From an uncultured Aquimarina sp. (GTDB taxonomy: Bacteria > Bacteroidota > Bacteroidia > Flavobacteriales > Flavobacteriaceae), in NCBI RefSeq assembly GCF_947492965.1, contig NZ_CANLOZ010000002.1, positions 186,001 to 250,000 on the forward strand: a stretch of DNA of 64,000 nt, written 5' to 3'. The notes under the pieces were generated by a model, which had not been told where the DNA came from, did no database searches, and saw nothing but the letters and a program-made list of their open reading frames with translations. This document shows positions 17,789-26,284 of this stretch, one piece after another; position 1 is the stretch's first letter, and the number at the start of each line of letters is the position of its first letter. Position numbers and translations under genes: made by a program.

Positions 17789-18355
17789 ATGGCAAGTACT
17801 AGTGATATTAGAAATGGATTGTGTATTAAATACAATCATGATATATATAAAATTATAGAGTTTTTACATGTAAAACCAGGAAAAGGACCTGCTTTTGTGC
17901 GTACAAAACTGAAAAGTGTGACAACAGGAAAGGTAATTGATAATACATTTTCTGCGGGTCATAAAATAGATGATGTACGTGTAGAGACCCATAAATTTCA
18001 GTATTTATATGCAGAGGGTGATACCTTTCACTTCATGAATACAGAAGATTATAATCAGATAACATTAGAAAAATCTACGTTGGATGCTCCAGAATTATTA
18101 AAAGAAGGAGAGATTGTTACGGTAATCATTAATTCTGAGGATCAAATGCCTCTTTCTGTAGAGATGCCAGCAAGCGTTATTCTTGAAGTTACCGCTACAG
18201 AACCTGGTGTAAAAGGAAATACAGCAACTAATGCTACAAAACCTGCTACCGTAGAGACAGGAGCAGAAGTTATGGTGCCTCTTTTTATAAACGAAGGAGA
18301 TAAAATCAAAATTGAGACAGAAAAAGGTACTTATAAAGAACGTATTAAGGAGTAA
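17789..18355 (+). CDS. efp: Translation elongation factor P
   Basis: 188 residues, three-domain EF-P. The KPGKGPAFVRTKLK loop at 29-42 carries Lys32, the tip residue that enters the ribosomal P site and is modified in many bacteria; no modification gene is nearby. EF-P relieves stalling at polyproline stretches. It sits between lpxA and an lpxD paralogue, an order conserved in flavobacteria, which suggests co-transcription in the envelope operon. Family call certain. Confidence 0.95.
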   Translation: MASTSDIRNGLCIKYNHDIYKIIEFLHVKPGKGPAFVRTKLKSVTTGKVIDNTFSAGHKIDDVRVETHKFQYLYAEGDTFHFMNTEDYNQITLEKSTLDAPELLKEGEIVTVIINSEDQMPLSVEMPASVILEVTATEPGVKGNTATNATKPATVETGAEVMVPLFINEGDKIKIETEKGTYKERIKE

Positions 18356-18384
18356 TTCTTACGTTTTTTGAATTTTGTTTTAAA

Positions 18385-19323
18385 ATGAAGTTTCCTCAAA
18401 CGCATACACTACAGCAAATAGCTACTATTATCTCTTCAGAGTTTGTGGGTAGTCCAGATTTTCCCGTTGAAGGCATGAATGAAATTCATGTAGTAACTCC
18501 GGGAGATATTGTTTTCGTTGATCATCCTAAGTATTATGATAAAGCCTTAGAAAGTGCAGCGACTGTTGTATTGATAAATAAAAAGGTAGACTGCCCTGAA
18601 GGAAAAGCTTTGTTGATATCGGATGACCCTTTCAGAGACTTTAATATATTAACAAATTACTTTAAACCTTTTGAAAAGGCAACAGCTTTGATTTCTTCTA
18701 CATCTACAATAGGAAAGAATTCAGTTATACAGCCAGGAGCTTTTATTGGAAATAATGTAGAAATTGGTGATAATTGTTTAATTCATGCTAATGTAAGCGT
18801 GTATGATGGAACAATTATCGGTAATAATGTAACTATCCATTCAGGTACTGTATTAGGAGCTGATGCTTTTTATTATAAAAACCGACCAGAAGGATTTGAT
18901 AAGTTAGTTTCTGGAGGTCGAGTAGTCATAGAAGATGATGTGGATCTTGGTTCCTTATGTACTATTGATAGAGGAGTTACAGGAGATACTACTATAAAAA
19001 AAGGAACTAAGATTGATAATCAGGTACATATTGGGCATGATACAGTCATTGGTAAAAAATGCTTAATCGCTTCACAGGTAGGTATTGCAGGATGTGTGGT
19101 TATTGAAGATGAAGTTACCTTATGGGGACAGGTTGGTGTTACTAGTGGAATTACTATAGGAACAAAAGCAATTGTTTCTGCCCAATCTGGAATTAGTAAA
19201 TCCTTAGAAGGTAATAAAAGTTATTTTGGAACACCTGCAGATAACTTTAGAAAAAAATATAAAGAGATTGCTGCGATCAGGCAAATTCCTGAATTAATAG
19301 AAAAATTGAAGAGTAATGAGTAA
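18385..19323 (+). CDS. LpxD-like UDP-acylglucosamine N-acyltransferase paralogue
   Basis: 312 residues. N-terminal domain related to LpxD (LQQIATIISSEFVGSPDFPVEGMNEIHVV) and a beta helix of hexapeptide repeats with NQVHIGHDTVIG, the position of the LpxD catalytic His. It is about 30 residues shorter than the lpxD product at 14498 and diverges in the N-terminal base-binding part, so its donor or acceptor may differ. It may make an alternative lipid A or act on another nucleotide-sugar. It follows efp by 29 bases and overlaps the NTF2-like gene by 8 bases. Acyltransferase family sure, substrate not. Confidence 0.85.
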   Translation: MKFPQTHTLQQIATIISSEFVGSPDFPVEGMNEIHVVTPGDIVFVDHPKYYDKALESAATVVLINKKVDCPEGKALLISDDPFRDFNILTNYFKPFEKATALISSTSTIGKNSVIQPGAFIGNNVEIGDNCLIHANVSVYDGTIIGNNVTIHSGTVLGADAFYYKNRPEGFDKLVSGGRVVIEDDVDLGSLCTIDRGVTGDTTIKKGTKIDNQVHIGHDTVIGKKCLIASQVGIAGCVVIEDEVTLWGQVGVTSGITIGTKAIVSAQSGISKSLEGNKSYFGTPADNFRKKYKEIAAIRQIPELIEKLKSNE

Positions 19324-19723
19324 AACAGCAAAAGAGGTGGTTAAATCCTTTTACCAAACGGATTTAATACATAATATTGAAGCCTTTTCTGAATATTTAC
19401 ATCCGGAAGTAGAGTTAAATTGGAATAGTAGTTTTGGGTACAATAAAAAAGGGTACGAAGACATTAAAACAATGTTTAAAGAAATGTCGAGTTCCTTTGA
19501 AACTTTCAAATGTGAAATAAGTCATCTTTTGGAAGAAAATGGAATGGTTACAATTAGATATACTTATTTGGCTAAAACCATCGAACAACCGGATACAGAA
19601 GAAGTCATTGCTCATTTTATTGCTATTTGGGAGCTAAAAGATGATAAATTATATCGAGGTTATCAGATAAGTCAACAAGGAGATACTTCTCAAGAAAATT
19701 TAAAATCGTTTTTAACAAGTTAG
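19316..19723 (+). CDS. NTF2-like (SnoaL-type) family protein
   Basis: 135 residues with the cone-shaped NTF2 fold signature: KEVVKSFYQTDLIHNIEAFSEYLHPEVELNWN at the start, then EDIKTMFKEMSSSF and VIAHFIAIWELKDDKLYRGYQISQQ. The family includes isomerases, cyclases and many non-catalytic ligand-binding proteins. Translation is coupled to the lpxD paralogue (8-base overlap), so it is likely part of the same transcript, but a link to lipid A is only contextual. No signal peptide. No catalytic residue can be assigned. Confidence 0.82.
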   Translation: MSKTAKEVVKSFYQTDLIHNIEAFSEYLHPEVELNWNSSFGYNKKGYEDIKTMFKEMSSSFETFKCEISHLLEENGMVTIRYTYLAKTIEQPDTEEVIAHFIAIWELKDDKLYRGYQISQQGDTSQENLKSFLTS

Positions 19724-19850
19724 TTTTATTCATTTCTAAGAAATGATAGTTCGTTTTTGAAAAAAAGTACAATGAATATTTAGATAAAATTAAAAAGTGT
19801 AAAAAAAATATTTTTTTGACTTTTCATTTTAACTATCGTATCCAAAACCG

Positions 19851-19858
19851 TACTTTTG
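19851..19858 (+). promoter_or_regulatory. Candidate -7 promoter element (TACTTTTG) for sucD
   Basis: Exact TAnnTTTG match 32 bases upstream of the sucD ATG at 19891. No TTTG at the expected -33 position; the nearest TTG is 32 bases upstream of this element. Confidence 0.4.
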
Positions 19859-19890
19859 AAACTGCTAAAAAATAAAAAAATAATAACGCA

Positions 19891-20763
19891 ATGAGTGTTC
19901 TAGTAAATAAGGATTCTAAAATAATAGTTCAAGGTTTTACAGGTAGTGAAGGTACTTTTCATGCAGGTCAAATGATTGAATATGGTACAAATGTAGTTGG
20001 TGGTGTTACTCCAGGAAAAGGAGGGCAAACTCATCTAGATAAACCAGTTTTTAATACTGTAGAAGAAGCAGTTAAAGAAGTTGGAGCAGATACTACTATT
20101 ATTTTTGTTCCGCCAGCATTTGCAGCTGATGCAATAATGGAAGCTGCTGATGCAGGAATAAAAGTTATTATCACTATAACGGAAGGAATTCCAGTAGCAG
20201 ACATGATTACTGCTTCTAATTATATCAAAGACAAAGGATGCAGGCTTATTGGACCCAACTGTCCAGGAGTAATCACTCCAGGAGAAGCAAAAGTTGGTAT
20301 CATGCCAGGATTTGTTTTTAAGAAAGGAAATGTTGGTATTGTTTCTAAATCAGGAACTTTAACTTATGAAGCTGCTGATCAGGTGGTGAAGGAAGGATTA
20401 GGAATTACAACAGCTATCGGAATTGGTGGAGATCCAATTATAGGAACAACAACAAAAGAAGCTGTAGAATTATTGATCAATGATCCTGAAACAAGTTGTG
20501 TTGTAATGATTGGAGAAATCGGAGGACAATTAGAAGCTGATGCTGCAAGATGGATAAAAGAGAGTGGTACTACAAAACCGGTTGTTGGATTTATTGCAGG
20601 TGAGACTGCGCCAGCAGGTCGTACAATGGGACATGCTGGAGCTATAGTTGGTGGAAGTGAAGATACTGCTGCTGCTAAAAAAGCAATTATGAGAGAATGT
20701 GGAATACACGTTGTAGATTCTCCTGCTGAGATAGGAAAGAAAGTAGCTGAAGTTTTAGGCTAG
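19891..20763 (+). CDS. sucD: Succinate--CoA ligase (ADP/GDP-forming) alpha subunit
   Basis: 290 residues. CoA-binding Rossmann part ([14 protein letters not shown], 11-24) and ligase part with the phosphohistidine H248 in [13 protein letters not shown]. It converts succinyl-CoA to succinate with nucleotide triphosphate synthesis in the TCA cycle, as a dimer or tetramer with SucC. sucC is not in the window, which is common in Bacteroidota where the subunits are unlinked. It has its own -7-like promoter and a strong terminator, so it is probably monocistronic. Confidence 0.96.
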   Translation: MSVLVNKDSKIIVQGFTGSEGTFHAGQMIEYGTNVVGGVTPGKGGQTHLDKPVFNTVEEAVKEVGADTTIIFVPPAFAADAIMEAADAGIKVIITITEGIPVADMITASNYIKDKGCRLIGPNCPGVITPGEAKVGIMPGFVFKKGNVGIVSKSGTLTYEAADQVVKEGLGITTAIGIGGDPIIGTTTKEAVELLINDPETSCVVMIGEIGGQLEADAARWIKESGTTKPVVGFIAGETAPAGRTMGHAGAIVGGSEDTAAAKKAIMRECGIHVVDSPAEIGKKVAEVLG

Positions 20764-20809
20764 TCATATAGATATCATCCTTAGTTTATTTTATTAAGGT
20801 TTATTATAG

Positions 20810-20842
20810 AAAAGCATTAGATTTTATCTAGTGCTTTTTTTT
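20810..20842 (+). terminator. Rho-independent terminator after sucD
   Basis: AAAAGCATTAG and CTAGTGCTTTT pair (one G-T wobble) around ATTTTAT, followed by a run of T. It lies about 50 bases after the sucD stop. Confidence 0.75.
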
Positions 20843-20940
20843 ATACGCCGTTTTGTTAAAGTAATCTTAAAAACTGTAACATACATTAACATTTTGCGTT
20901 CAATAGAATATTAAAGATATAATTAACTTAAATTATCTAA

Positions 20941-23925
20941 ATGAAATCATTAAAATCACTCTTACTCTTATGTTTGGTGTTAGTACTAAGTAATTGTAAG
21001 GACTCATCTGATCAAAAAACAAAATCTGAAAAAGAGCTCAAAGTAGAAAAACATACAGATGCTTCGGGCTTTTCTTATGAAACAGTTTCCAATGACCCAA
21101 CTGGTCTTAGACTTTACACGTTGGATAATGGTCTAAAAGTTTATTTAGGCAAAAATCCGGAAGAACCAAAAATTCAAACTCTTATCGCAGTTCGTGCGGG
21201 ATCTACTTATGATCCAGCTGACAATACGGGATTGGCTCATTATCTAGAGCATATGGTATTTAAAGGTACAGATAAGATTGGTACTCAGGATTTTGAAAAA
21301 GAAAGTGTGTTTTTGAAACAAATTTCTGATTTGTATGAAGCACATAAAGCAGAAAAAGATCCAACAAAGAAGAAAGAAATCTATAAAAAAATAGATGAAG
21401 TTTCTCTAGAAGCATCTAAAGTATCGATAGCAAATGAATATGACAAGATGGTTAGTTCATTGGGAGCAGAAGGGACAAATGCTTTTACTTCTAATGAACA
21501 AACGGTATACGTTAATAAAATACCATCAAATGAACTTGATAAATGGTTAACAGTAGAAAGTGAACGTTTTAGTAAACTAGTATTACGTTTATTTCATACA
21601 GAGTTAGAAGCGGTTTATGAAGAATTCAATAGAGGACAGGATAGCGATGGAAGAAAACAATATTTTGCTGTTTTGGAAGGATTGTACCCTACACACCCGT
21701 ACGGAACTCAATCTACTATAGGAATATCCGAACATCTTAAAAACCCTTCAATGGAAGCAATTCATGCTTATTTTGATAAATATTATGTACCTAATAATAT
21801 GGCAGTAATATTGGTTGGAGATATTGATTTTGATGCAACAATTAAAAAAGTGAATGAATCTTTCGGATCTTATAAAAAGAAAGATGTAACTCATCCAACT
21901 TTTGAAGAATTAGCACCACTTACTGCGCCTGTGAAAAAAGAGGTGTATGGTCCAACTGCAGAATCTATATATGTTGCTTTTAGAACAAAAGGAAAAGGAA
22001 CAGAGCAAGAAGTGATTGTTACTTTAATAGACTATATGCTTGCAAATTCTAGTGCAGGATTAATTGACCTAAACCTTAATCAAAAACAATTGGTACAGAA
22101 TGCTTCCTCATTTACGAATTTTGACAATGATTATGGATTCCATCTTTTGTATGGTACACCAAAACAAGATCAAACATTGGATGAAGTAAGAGATCTTTTA
22201 TTACAACAAATTGATAAAATCAAAAAAGGAGAATTTGAAGATTGGCTAATAGACGCAGTAGTTAATGATTTACGTTTGTCTAAAATTAGAGAATATGAAA
22301 ATGCTTCTTCTACGGCATATGCTTATCTAGATGCTTTTATCGGTTTTCAGGATTGGAAAAATCGTCTGGAAATGTTAGATAGCATGAAAAAAATTACGAA
22401 AGAAGAAGTGGTGGCATTTGCTAACGAATTATATGGTAATAACTATGTAGAAGTTCATAAAATCAAAGGTGAGGATAAAAATATTGTAAAGGTCGAAAAT
22501 CCTGGTATTACTCCTGTAGAATTGAATCGAGGTAAAGAATCTGATTTCTTAAAGGAGTTTAATAAGATAAAAACACCAGCATTAACACCGCAGTTTGTAG
22601 ACTACAAGACGGCAATAAAGGATAGTAAAACGAAAAACGGATTATCTATTTCTCATATAGAAAATCCGAATAATGATATTTTTAGTTTAAATATCATATT
22701 CGATATGGGGAAAGACCATGATCCAAAAATGTCTTTGGCTGCTGGATATTTAGATTATTTAGGGACTGATAAATATACTCCAGAACAACTTAAACAAGAA
22801 TTTTATAAGATCGGTGTTAATTATAATGTATTCACAGCAGATGATAAAACTTATGTTGGAATTGCAGGGCTTAAAGAAAATCTTGATGCTGGTTTATCTT
22901 TGTTAGAAGATTTATGGAATAATGCGGTTCCTAATCAAGAAACCTACAATAAGTATGTTGAGAAAGTTTTAAAGAGTCGTCAGGATAATAAAACTCAAAA
23001 AGGAAATATATTTTGGAATGGACTTATGAGTTATGGTAAATATGGAGAAGAATCTCGTTTACGTAATATTTATACAGCTTCAGAGTTACAAAATATGAAA
23101 CCAGAAGAATTAGTAAATAAAGTGAAAGAATTACGTAATTACAGACAACGTATTTTCTACTATGGTAAAGATTTAGATGCAGCTGTAGCTTCTTTAGATA
23201 AACATCATATTGTAAAATCTGATTTATTAGATTATCCAGAAAAAACTATTTATTTAGAAAAAGAAACAGGAGGGAATGTGTACTTTGTTGATTATGATAT
23301 GGTACAAAGTGAAATGTTATTACTAGCGAAAGGTGCTGAATTTGACCCTAAGAAAATGGCAGCATCAAGATTATTTAACACTTATTTTGGGAGTGGTTTG
23401 TCTTCTATTGTATTCCAGGAAATAAGAGAGTCTAAGTCGTTAGCATATTCTGCCTTTTCTAGTTATAGTCAGGGTAGAGAAGTAGGGACTTCCGATTATG
23501 TAATGGCTTATGTAGGAACTCAGGCTAATAAATTGCCTCAAGCTGTAGACGCAATGATGGAACTAATGACGGATATGCCAGAAGCTGAAGAACAATTTAA
23601 TCAAGCTAAAGAAGCAACATTAAAGAAAATAGCTGCACAACGCATTACCAAGTCTAATATTTTTTGGACTTATGAAGGACTTAAGAAGCGAGGTATTGAT
23701 AATGACAATAGAGAAGAAATTTACAATACAATTAAGAACATGACCTTAGAAGATCTGAAATCATTTTTTAATGAAAATATCAAAGGAGAAAATTATAATG
23801 TTCTTGTGATTGGAAATAAGAAAGATGTGGATATGAGTGCTTTGAAAAAGCTAGGAGAAGTTAAAGAAATGGATATAGACTATTTGTTTAACTATGAAAA
23901 GGATAATACTGATCTTAAAATGTAA
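20941..23925 (+). CDS. M16 family zinc metallopeptidase lipoprotein (pitrilysin-like, two-domain)
   Basis: 994 residues. A type II signal peptide ends in LSNC with lipidated Cys19, so it is anchored in the inner or outer membrane facing the periplasm. The inverted zinc motif HYLEH (H100, E103, H104) lies in the first M16 half, with the distal Glu in ELEAVYEEFNRG; the second half (about 550-994) is the inactive partner domain. Two-half M16 proteins cleave peptides of about 20-70 residues in a closed chamber. Likely role: periplasmic turnover of signal peptides or imported peptides. Preceded by the sucD terminator, followed by a perfect hairpin. Confidence 0.92.
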   Translation: MKSLKSLLLLCLVLVLSNCKDSSDQKTKSEKELKVEKHTDASGFSYETVSNDPTGLRLYTLDNGLKVYLGKNPEEPKIQTLIAVRAGSTYDPADNTGLAHYLEHMVFKGTDKIGTQDFEKESVFLKQISDLYEAHKAEKDPTKKKEIYKKIDEVSLEASKVSIANEYDKMVSSLGAEGTNAFTSNEQTVYVNKIPSNELDKWLTVESERFSKLVLRLFHTELEAVYEEFNRGQDSDGRKQYFAVLEGLYPTHPYGTQSTIGISEHLKNPSMEAIHAYFDKYYVPNNMAVILVGDIDFDATIKKVNESFGSYKKKDVTHPTFEELAPLTAPVKKEVYGPTAESIYVAFRTKGKGTEQEVIVTLIDYMLANSSAGLIDLNLNQKQLVQNASSFTNFDNDYGFHLLYGTPKQDQTLDEVRDLLLQQIDKIKKGEFEDWLIDAVVNDLRLSKIREYENASSTAYAYLDAFIGFQDWKNRLEMLDSMKKITKEEVVAFANELYGNNYVEVHKIKGEDKNIVKVENPGITPVELNRGKESDFLKEFNKIKTPALTPQFVDYKTAIKDSKTKNGLSISHIENPNNDIFSLNIIFDMGKDHDPKMSLAAGYLDYLGTDKYTPEQLKQEFYKIGVNYNVFTADDKTYVGIAGLKENLDAGLSLLEDLWNNAVPNQETYNKYVEKVLKSRQDNKTQKGNIFWNGLMSYGKYGEESRLRNIYTASELQNMKPEELVNKVKELRNYRQRIFYYGKDLDAAVASLDKHHIVKSDLLDYPEKTIYLEKETGGNVYFVDYDMVQSEMLLLAKGAEFDPKKMAASRLFNTYFGSGLSSIVFQEIRESKSLAYSAFSSYSQGREVGTSDYVMAYVGTQANKLPQAVDAMMELMTDMPEAEEQFNQAKEATLKKIAAQRITKSNIFWTYEGLKKRGIDNDNREEIYNTIKNMTLEDLKSFFNENIKGENYNVLVIGNKKDVDMSALKKLGEVKEMDIDYLFNYEKDNTDLKM

Positions 23926-23965
23926 TTTGATCTAATTTTTTAAGAATCTTAAAAGATCTAATATG

Positions 23966-23996
23966 AAAAATCCACGAAGTTAATTCGTGGATTTTT
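23966..23996. terminator. Bidirectional terminator between convergent genes
   Basis: Perfect 13-bp stem AAAAATCCACGAA / TTCGTGGATTTTT around GTTAA, with A and T tracts on both sides. It serves the M16 peptidase and the convergent symporter gene. Confidence 0.9.
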
Positions 23997-24014
23997 TTAT
24001 GATGAGATATTAAT

Positions 24015-25706
24015 TTACTCTACTTCAATTTCGCTAGTGGGAATAAAAGGTTCCAAAACAATTGCCATGAACATGACTATTCCACATCCAAGAGCATTTA
24101 ACCAAAGGAAAGGTAGCCAATCTTGCCACCATACATATATAATAATTATTTGAGTAATAATGGCAGCCATAAAAACGGCATTACTTTTTACAAATTTTAT
24201 AAAGAAGGCCAATAAAAAGATTCCTAATACATTTCCATAAAATATAGAACCAATAATATTTACTAATTGAATTAGATTATCAAATAAATTTGCAAAACAG
24301 GCGACTAAAATCGCCATTATCCCCCACATAAGGGTGAAAACTTTAGAAGCTGAAACATAGTGTTGTTCACTTTTTTCTTCTTTAATATTTCGTTTGTAAA
24401 GATCAATAGCTGTGGTGGAGGCTAAAGCGTTCAATTCTGAAGCTGTAGAAGACATTGCAGCTGATAAAATTACCGCCAATAAAAGCCCAATCAAACCTCT
24501 CGGTAAATTATTAAGAATGAAATGGATAAAAACATAATCTTTATCATTTGTTTCTACAGTAGCATCTGCTTCTTTTATCAATTCCTTGGCTCGCTGTCTC
24601 GTTTTTTTATCGGAATCTTCTAATGCGATCATTAAATTCCTAGCATCCAAAGACTCTTTTTCATTTTTTGACTGTAAATAATTCTGAACAGATGATTTTT
24701 TATATTCCTGAATTTCGGATAATTTTTGCTCCAATTCATTGTATTCCTCCGCATATGGTGTATTCTGAACGGCAAGACTAGCTGCTGGATTAAAATTTAA
24801 TGGAGCAGCATTAAATTGATAGAATACAAATACCATGACACCAACAAGTAAGATAAAAAACTGCATAGGTATTTTTAGGATACCATTAAATAATAAACCT
24901 AGCTGGCTTTCACGAACCGAGCGTCCTGACAAATATCGTTGTACTTGACTTTGATCGGTTCCGAAATAAGATAACATTAAAAATGTTCCACCTATAATTC
25001 CTGTCCAAACTGTATATCTATTGCTTAGGTCAAATGAGAAGTCTAAAACCTCCATTTTACCACTAATTCCGGCAATGTCTAATGCATTTGAAAACGTGAT
25101 GTCTTCCGGTAAGTAGCTAATAATTAAGAAAAAAGCAATAAACATTCCTGTGAATATAATTGCCATTTGCTGCTTTTGAGTTACGCTAACAGCTTTTGTA
25201 CCTCCTGAAACAGTATAGACAATAACCAAAATACCTATAATAATGTTGAGTGTTGTTAAGTCCCATCCTAAGACTGCTGATAAGATAATAGCTGGTGCAA
25301 ATATGGTAATTCCCGCTCCTAATCCTCTTTGTACTAAAAAGAAAAATGCAGTGATTGTTCTGGTTTTAAGATCAAAACGATTTTCTAAATATTCATAGGC
25401 TGTATAGACTTTTAGCTTATGGTACAACGGAATAAATACAATACAGATGATAATCATCGCGATTGGCAAACCAAAATAAAATTGAACAAAGCCCATTCCA
25501 CTATGAAATGCTTGTCCAGGTGTTGATAGAAAGGTAATTGCTGATGCTTGGGTAGCCATTACCGATAAACCAATGGTCCACCATTTAGCTTCATTACCAC
25601 CACGAATATAATCTTGTACATTTTTGCTACCTCTTGTTTTCCAAACACCGTATAAAACAATGAATAATAAGGTTCCAATGAGTACGATCCAGTCTATAAG
25701 TTGCAT
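24015..25706 (-). CDS. Sodium:solute symporter (SSS family), with long hydrophilic insert
   Basis: 563 residues, many hydrophobic helices starting LIDWIVLIGTLLFIVLYG. SSS signatures include RGGNEAKWWTIGLSVMATQASAITFLSTPGQA and SAAMSSTASELNALASTTAIDLYKR. A charged insert (about 318-390, EYNELEQKLSEIQEYKKSS and on) separates two helices and looks like a soluble coiled-coil loop; most SSS members lack it. Probably imports a sugar, sialic-acid-like or organic-anion substrate with sodium. The operon partners (PIG-L deacetylase, VOC protein, 35-residue membrane protein) suggest an amino-sugar-type substrate, which is inference only. Confidence 0.9.
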   Translation of the reverse strand: MQLIDWIVLIGTLLFIVLYGVWKTRGSKNVQDYIRGGNEAKWWTIGLSVMATQASAITFLSTPGQAFHSGMGFVQFYFGLPIAMIIICIVFIPLYHKLKVYTAYEYLENRFDLKTRTITAFFFLVQRGLGAGITIFAPAIILSAVLGWDLTTLNIIIGILVIVYTVSGGTKAVSVTQKQQMAIIFTGMFIAFFLIISYLPEDITFSNALDIAGISGKMEVLDFSFDLSNRYTVWTGIIGGTFLMLSYFGTDQSQVQRYLSGRSVRESQLGLLFNGILKIPMQFFILLVGVMVFVFYQFNAAPLNFNPAASLAVQNTPYAEEYNELEQKLSEIQEYKKSSVQNYLQSKNEKESLDARNLMIALEDSDKKTRQRAKELIKEADATVETNDKDYVFIHFILNNLPRGLIGLLLAVILSAAMSSTASELNALASTTAIDLYKRNIKEEKSEQHYVSASKVFTLMWGIMAILVACFANLFDNLIQLVNIIGSIFYGNVLGIFLLAFFIKFVKSNAVFMAAIITQIIIIYVWWQDWLPFLWLNALGCGIVMFMAIVLEPFIPTSEIEVE

Positions 25707-25771
25707 ATGTTAGTTAGTTGTATCTTGTCAATAATGACTGTTAATTTTAGAAAATTTTATCTCCTGAATTA

Positions 25772-25879
25772 TTAAGAAAAAGTTGTAGTAATCCAATAAA
25801 AGAATGCTAAATAAATGATATTAGCAATTAATACAACGGTATAAAGTTTTTTCCAAACTATTTTGGGTGAATCACTCAT
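25772..25879 (-). CDS. 35-residue single-helix membrane protein
   Basis: ATG at 25879 to TAA at 25772 encodes 35 residues: MSDSPKIVWKKLYTVV, then one hydrophobic helix (LIANIIYLAFFYWI) and TTTFS. The basic patch before the helix predicts an N-in orientation. It starts 12 bases after the VOC gene and ends 65 bases before the symporter gene on the same strand. Small single-helix subunits accompany several transporters, including the short partners of other SSS members, so a symporter accessory role is a reasonable guess. Too short for most gene finders. Confidence 0.55.
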   Translation of the reverse strand: MSDSPKIVWKKLYTVVLIANIIYLAFFYWITTTFS

Positions 25880-25891
25880 AATAATATTAGT

Positions 25892-26266
25892 TTACGAAAT
25901 TTCTGTATTAAATTCACCAATTTGCCATAAAACTCCAGAGGGATCATGAAGAAAAAATACATTTCCCCAATCATTATAGGTTATATCTGTAATTTTAACA
26001 CCTTTGTATTTGTTTTGTAAATCAAGTTTTTTGATATGATCAAGTGATGATTCTAATTCTTTAACTTCTAAAAATATCATGGAATTATTTACCCAACTTT
26101 TAACGTAATAGTCTTGTAAATAAAACCCGAAATTATCCATAAAGAAATAAGACATATTCTGGGGTATTTTTATTTCTTTAAAACCCCAATCCAAGTAAAA
26201 TTCTCTAGAAACCTTATAATTTTTAGCACCTATAAAGGTTCTAATCGATTTTACATCCAAACTCAT
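25892..26266 (-). CDS. VOC family (glyoxalase / bleomycin-resistance-like) protein
   Basis: 124 residues with one VOC beta-alpha-beta-beta-beta pair: SIRTFIGAKNYKVSREFYLDWGFKEI, then DNFGFYLQDYY, and the closing FFLHDPSGVLWQIGEF with the expected Glu metal ligand. Such proteins dimerise to form a metal or ligand site; substrates vary from methylglyoxal to antibiotics. The first His of glyoxalase I is not evident, so an ordinary glyoxalase I activity is doubtful. It is 18 bases after the PIG-L gene and part of the symporter operon. Confidence 0.82.
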   Translation of the reverse strand: MSLDVKSIRTFIGAKNYKVSREFYLDWGFKEIKIPQNMSYFFMDNFGFYLQDYYVKSWVNNSMIFLEVKELESSLDHIKKLDLQNKYKGVKITDITYNDWGNVFFLHDPSGVLWQIGEFNTEIS

Positions 26267-26284
26267 GTGATCTAATTAGGTAAT

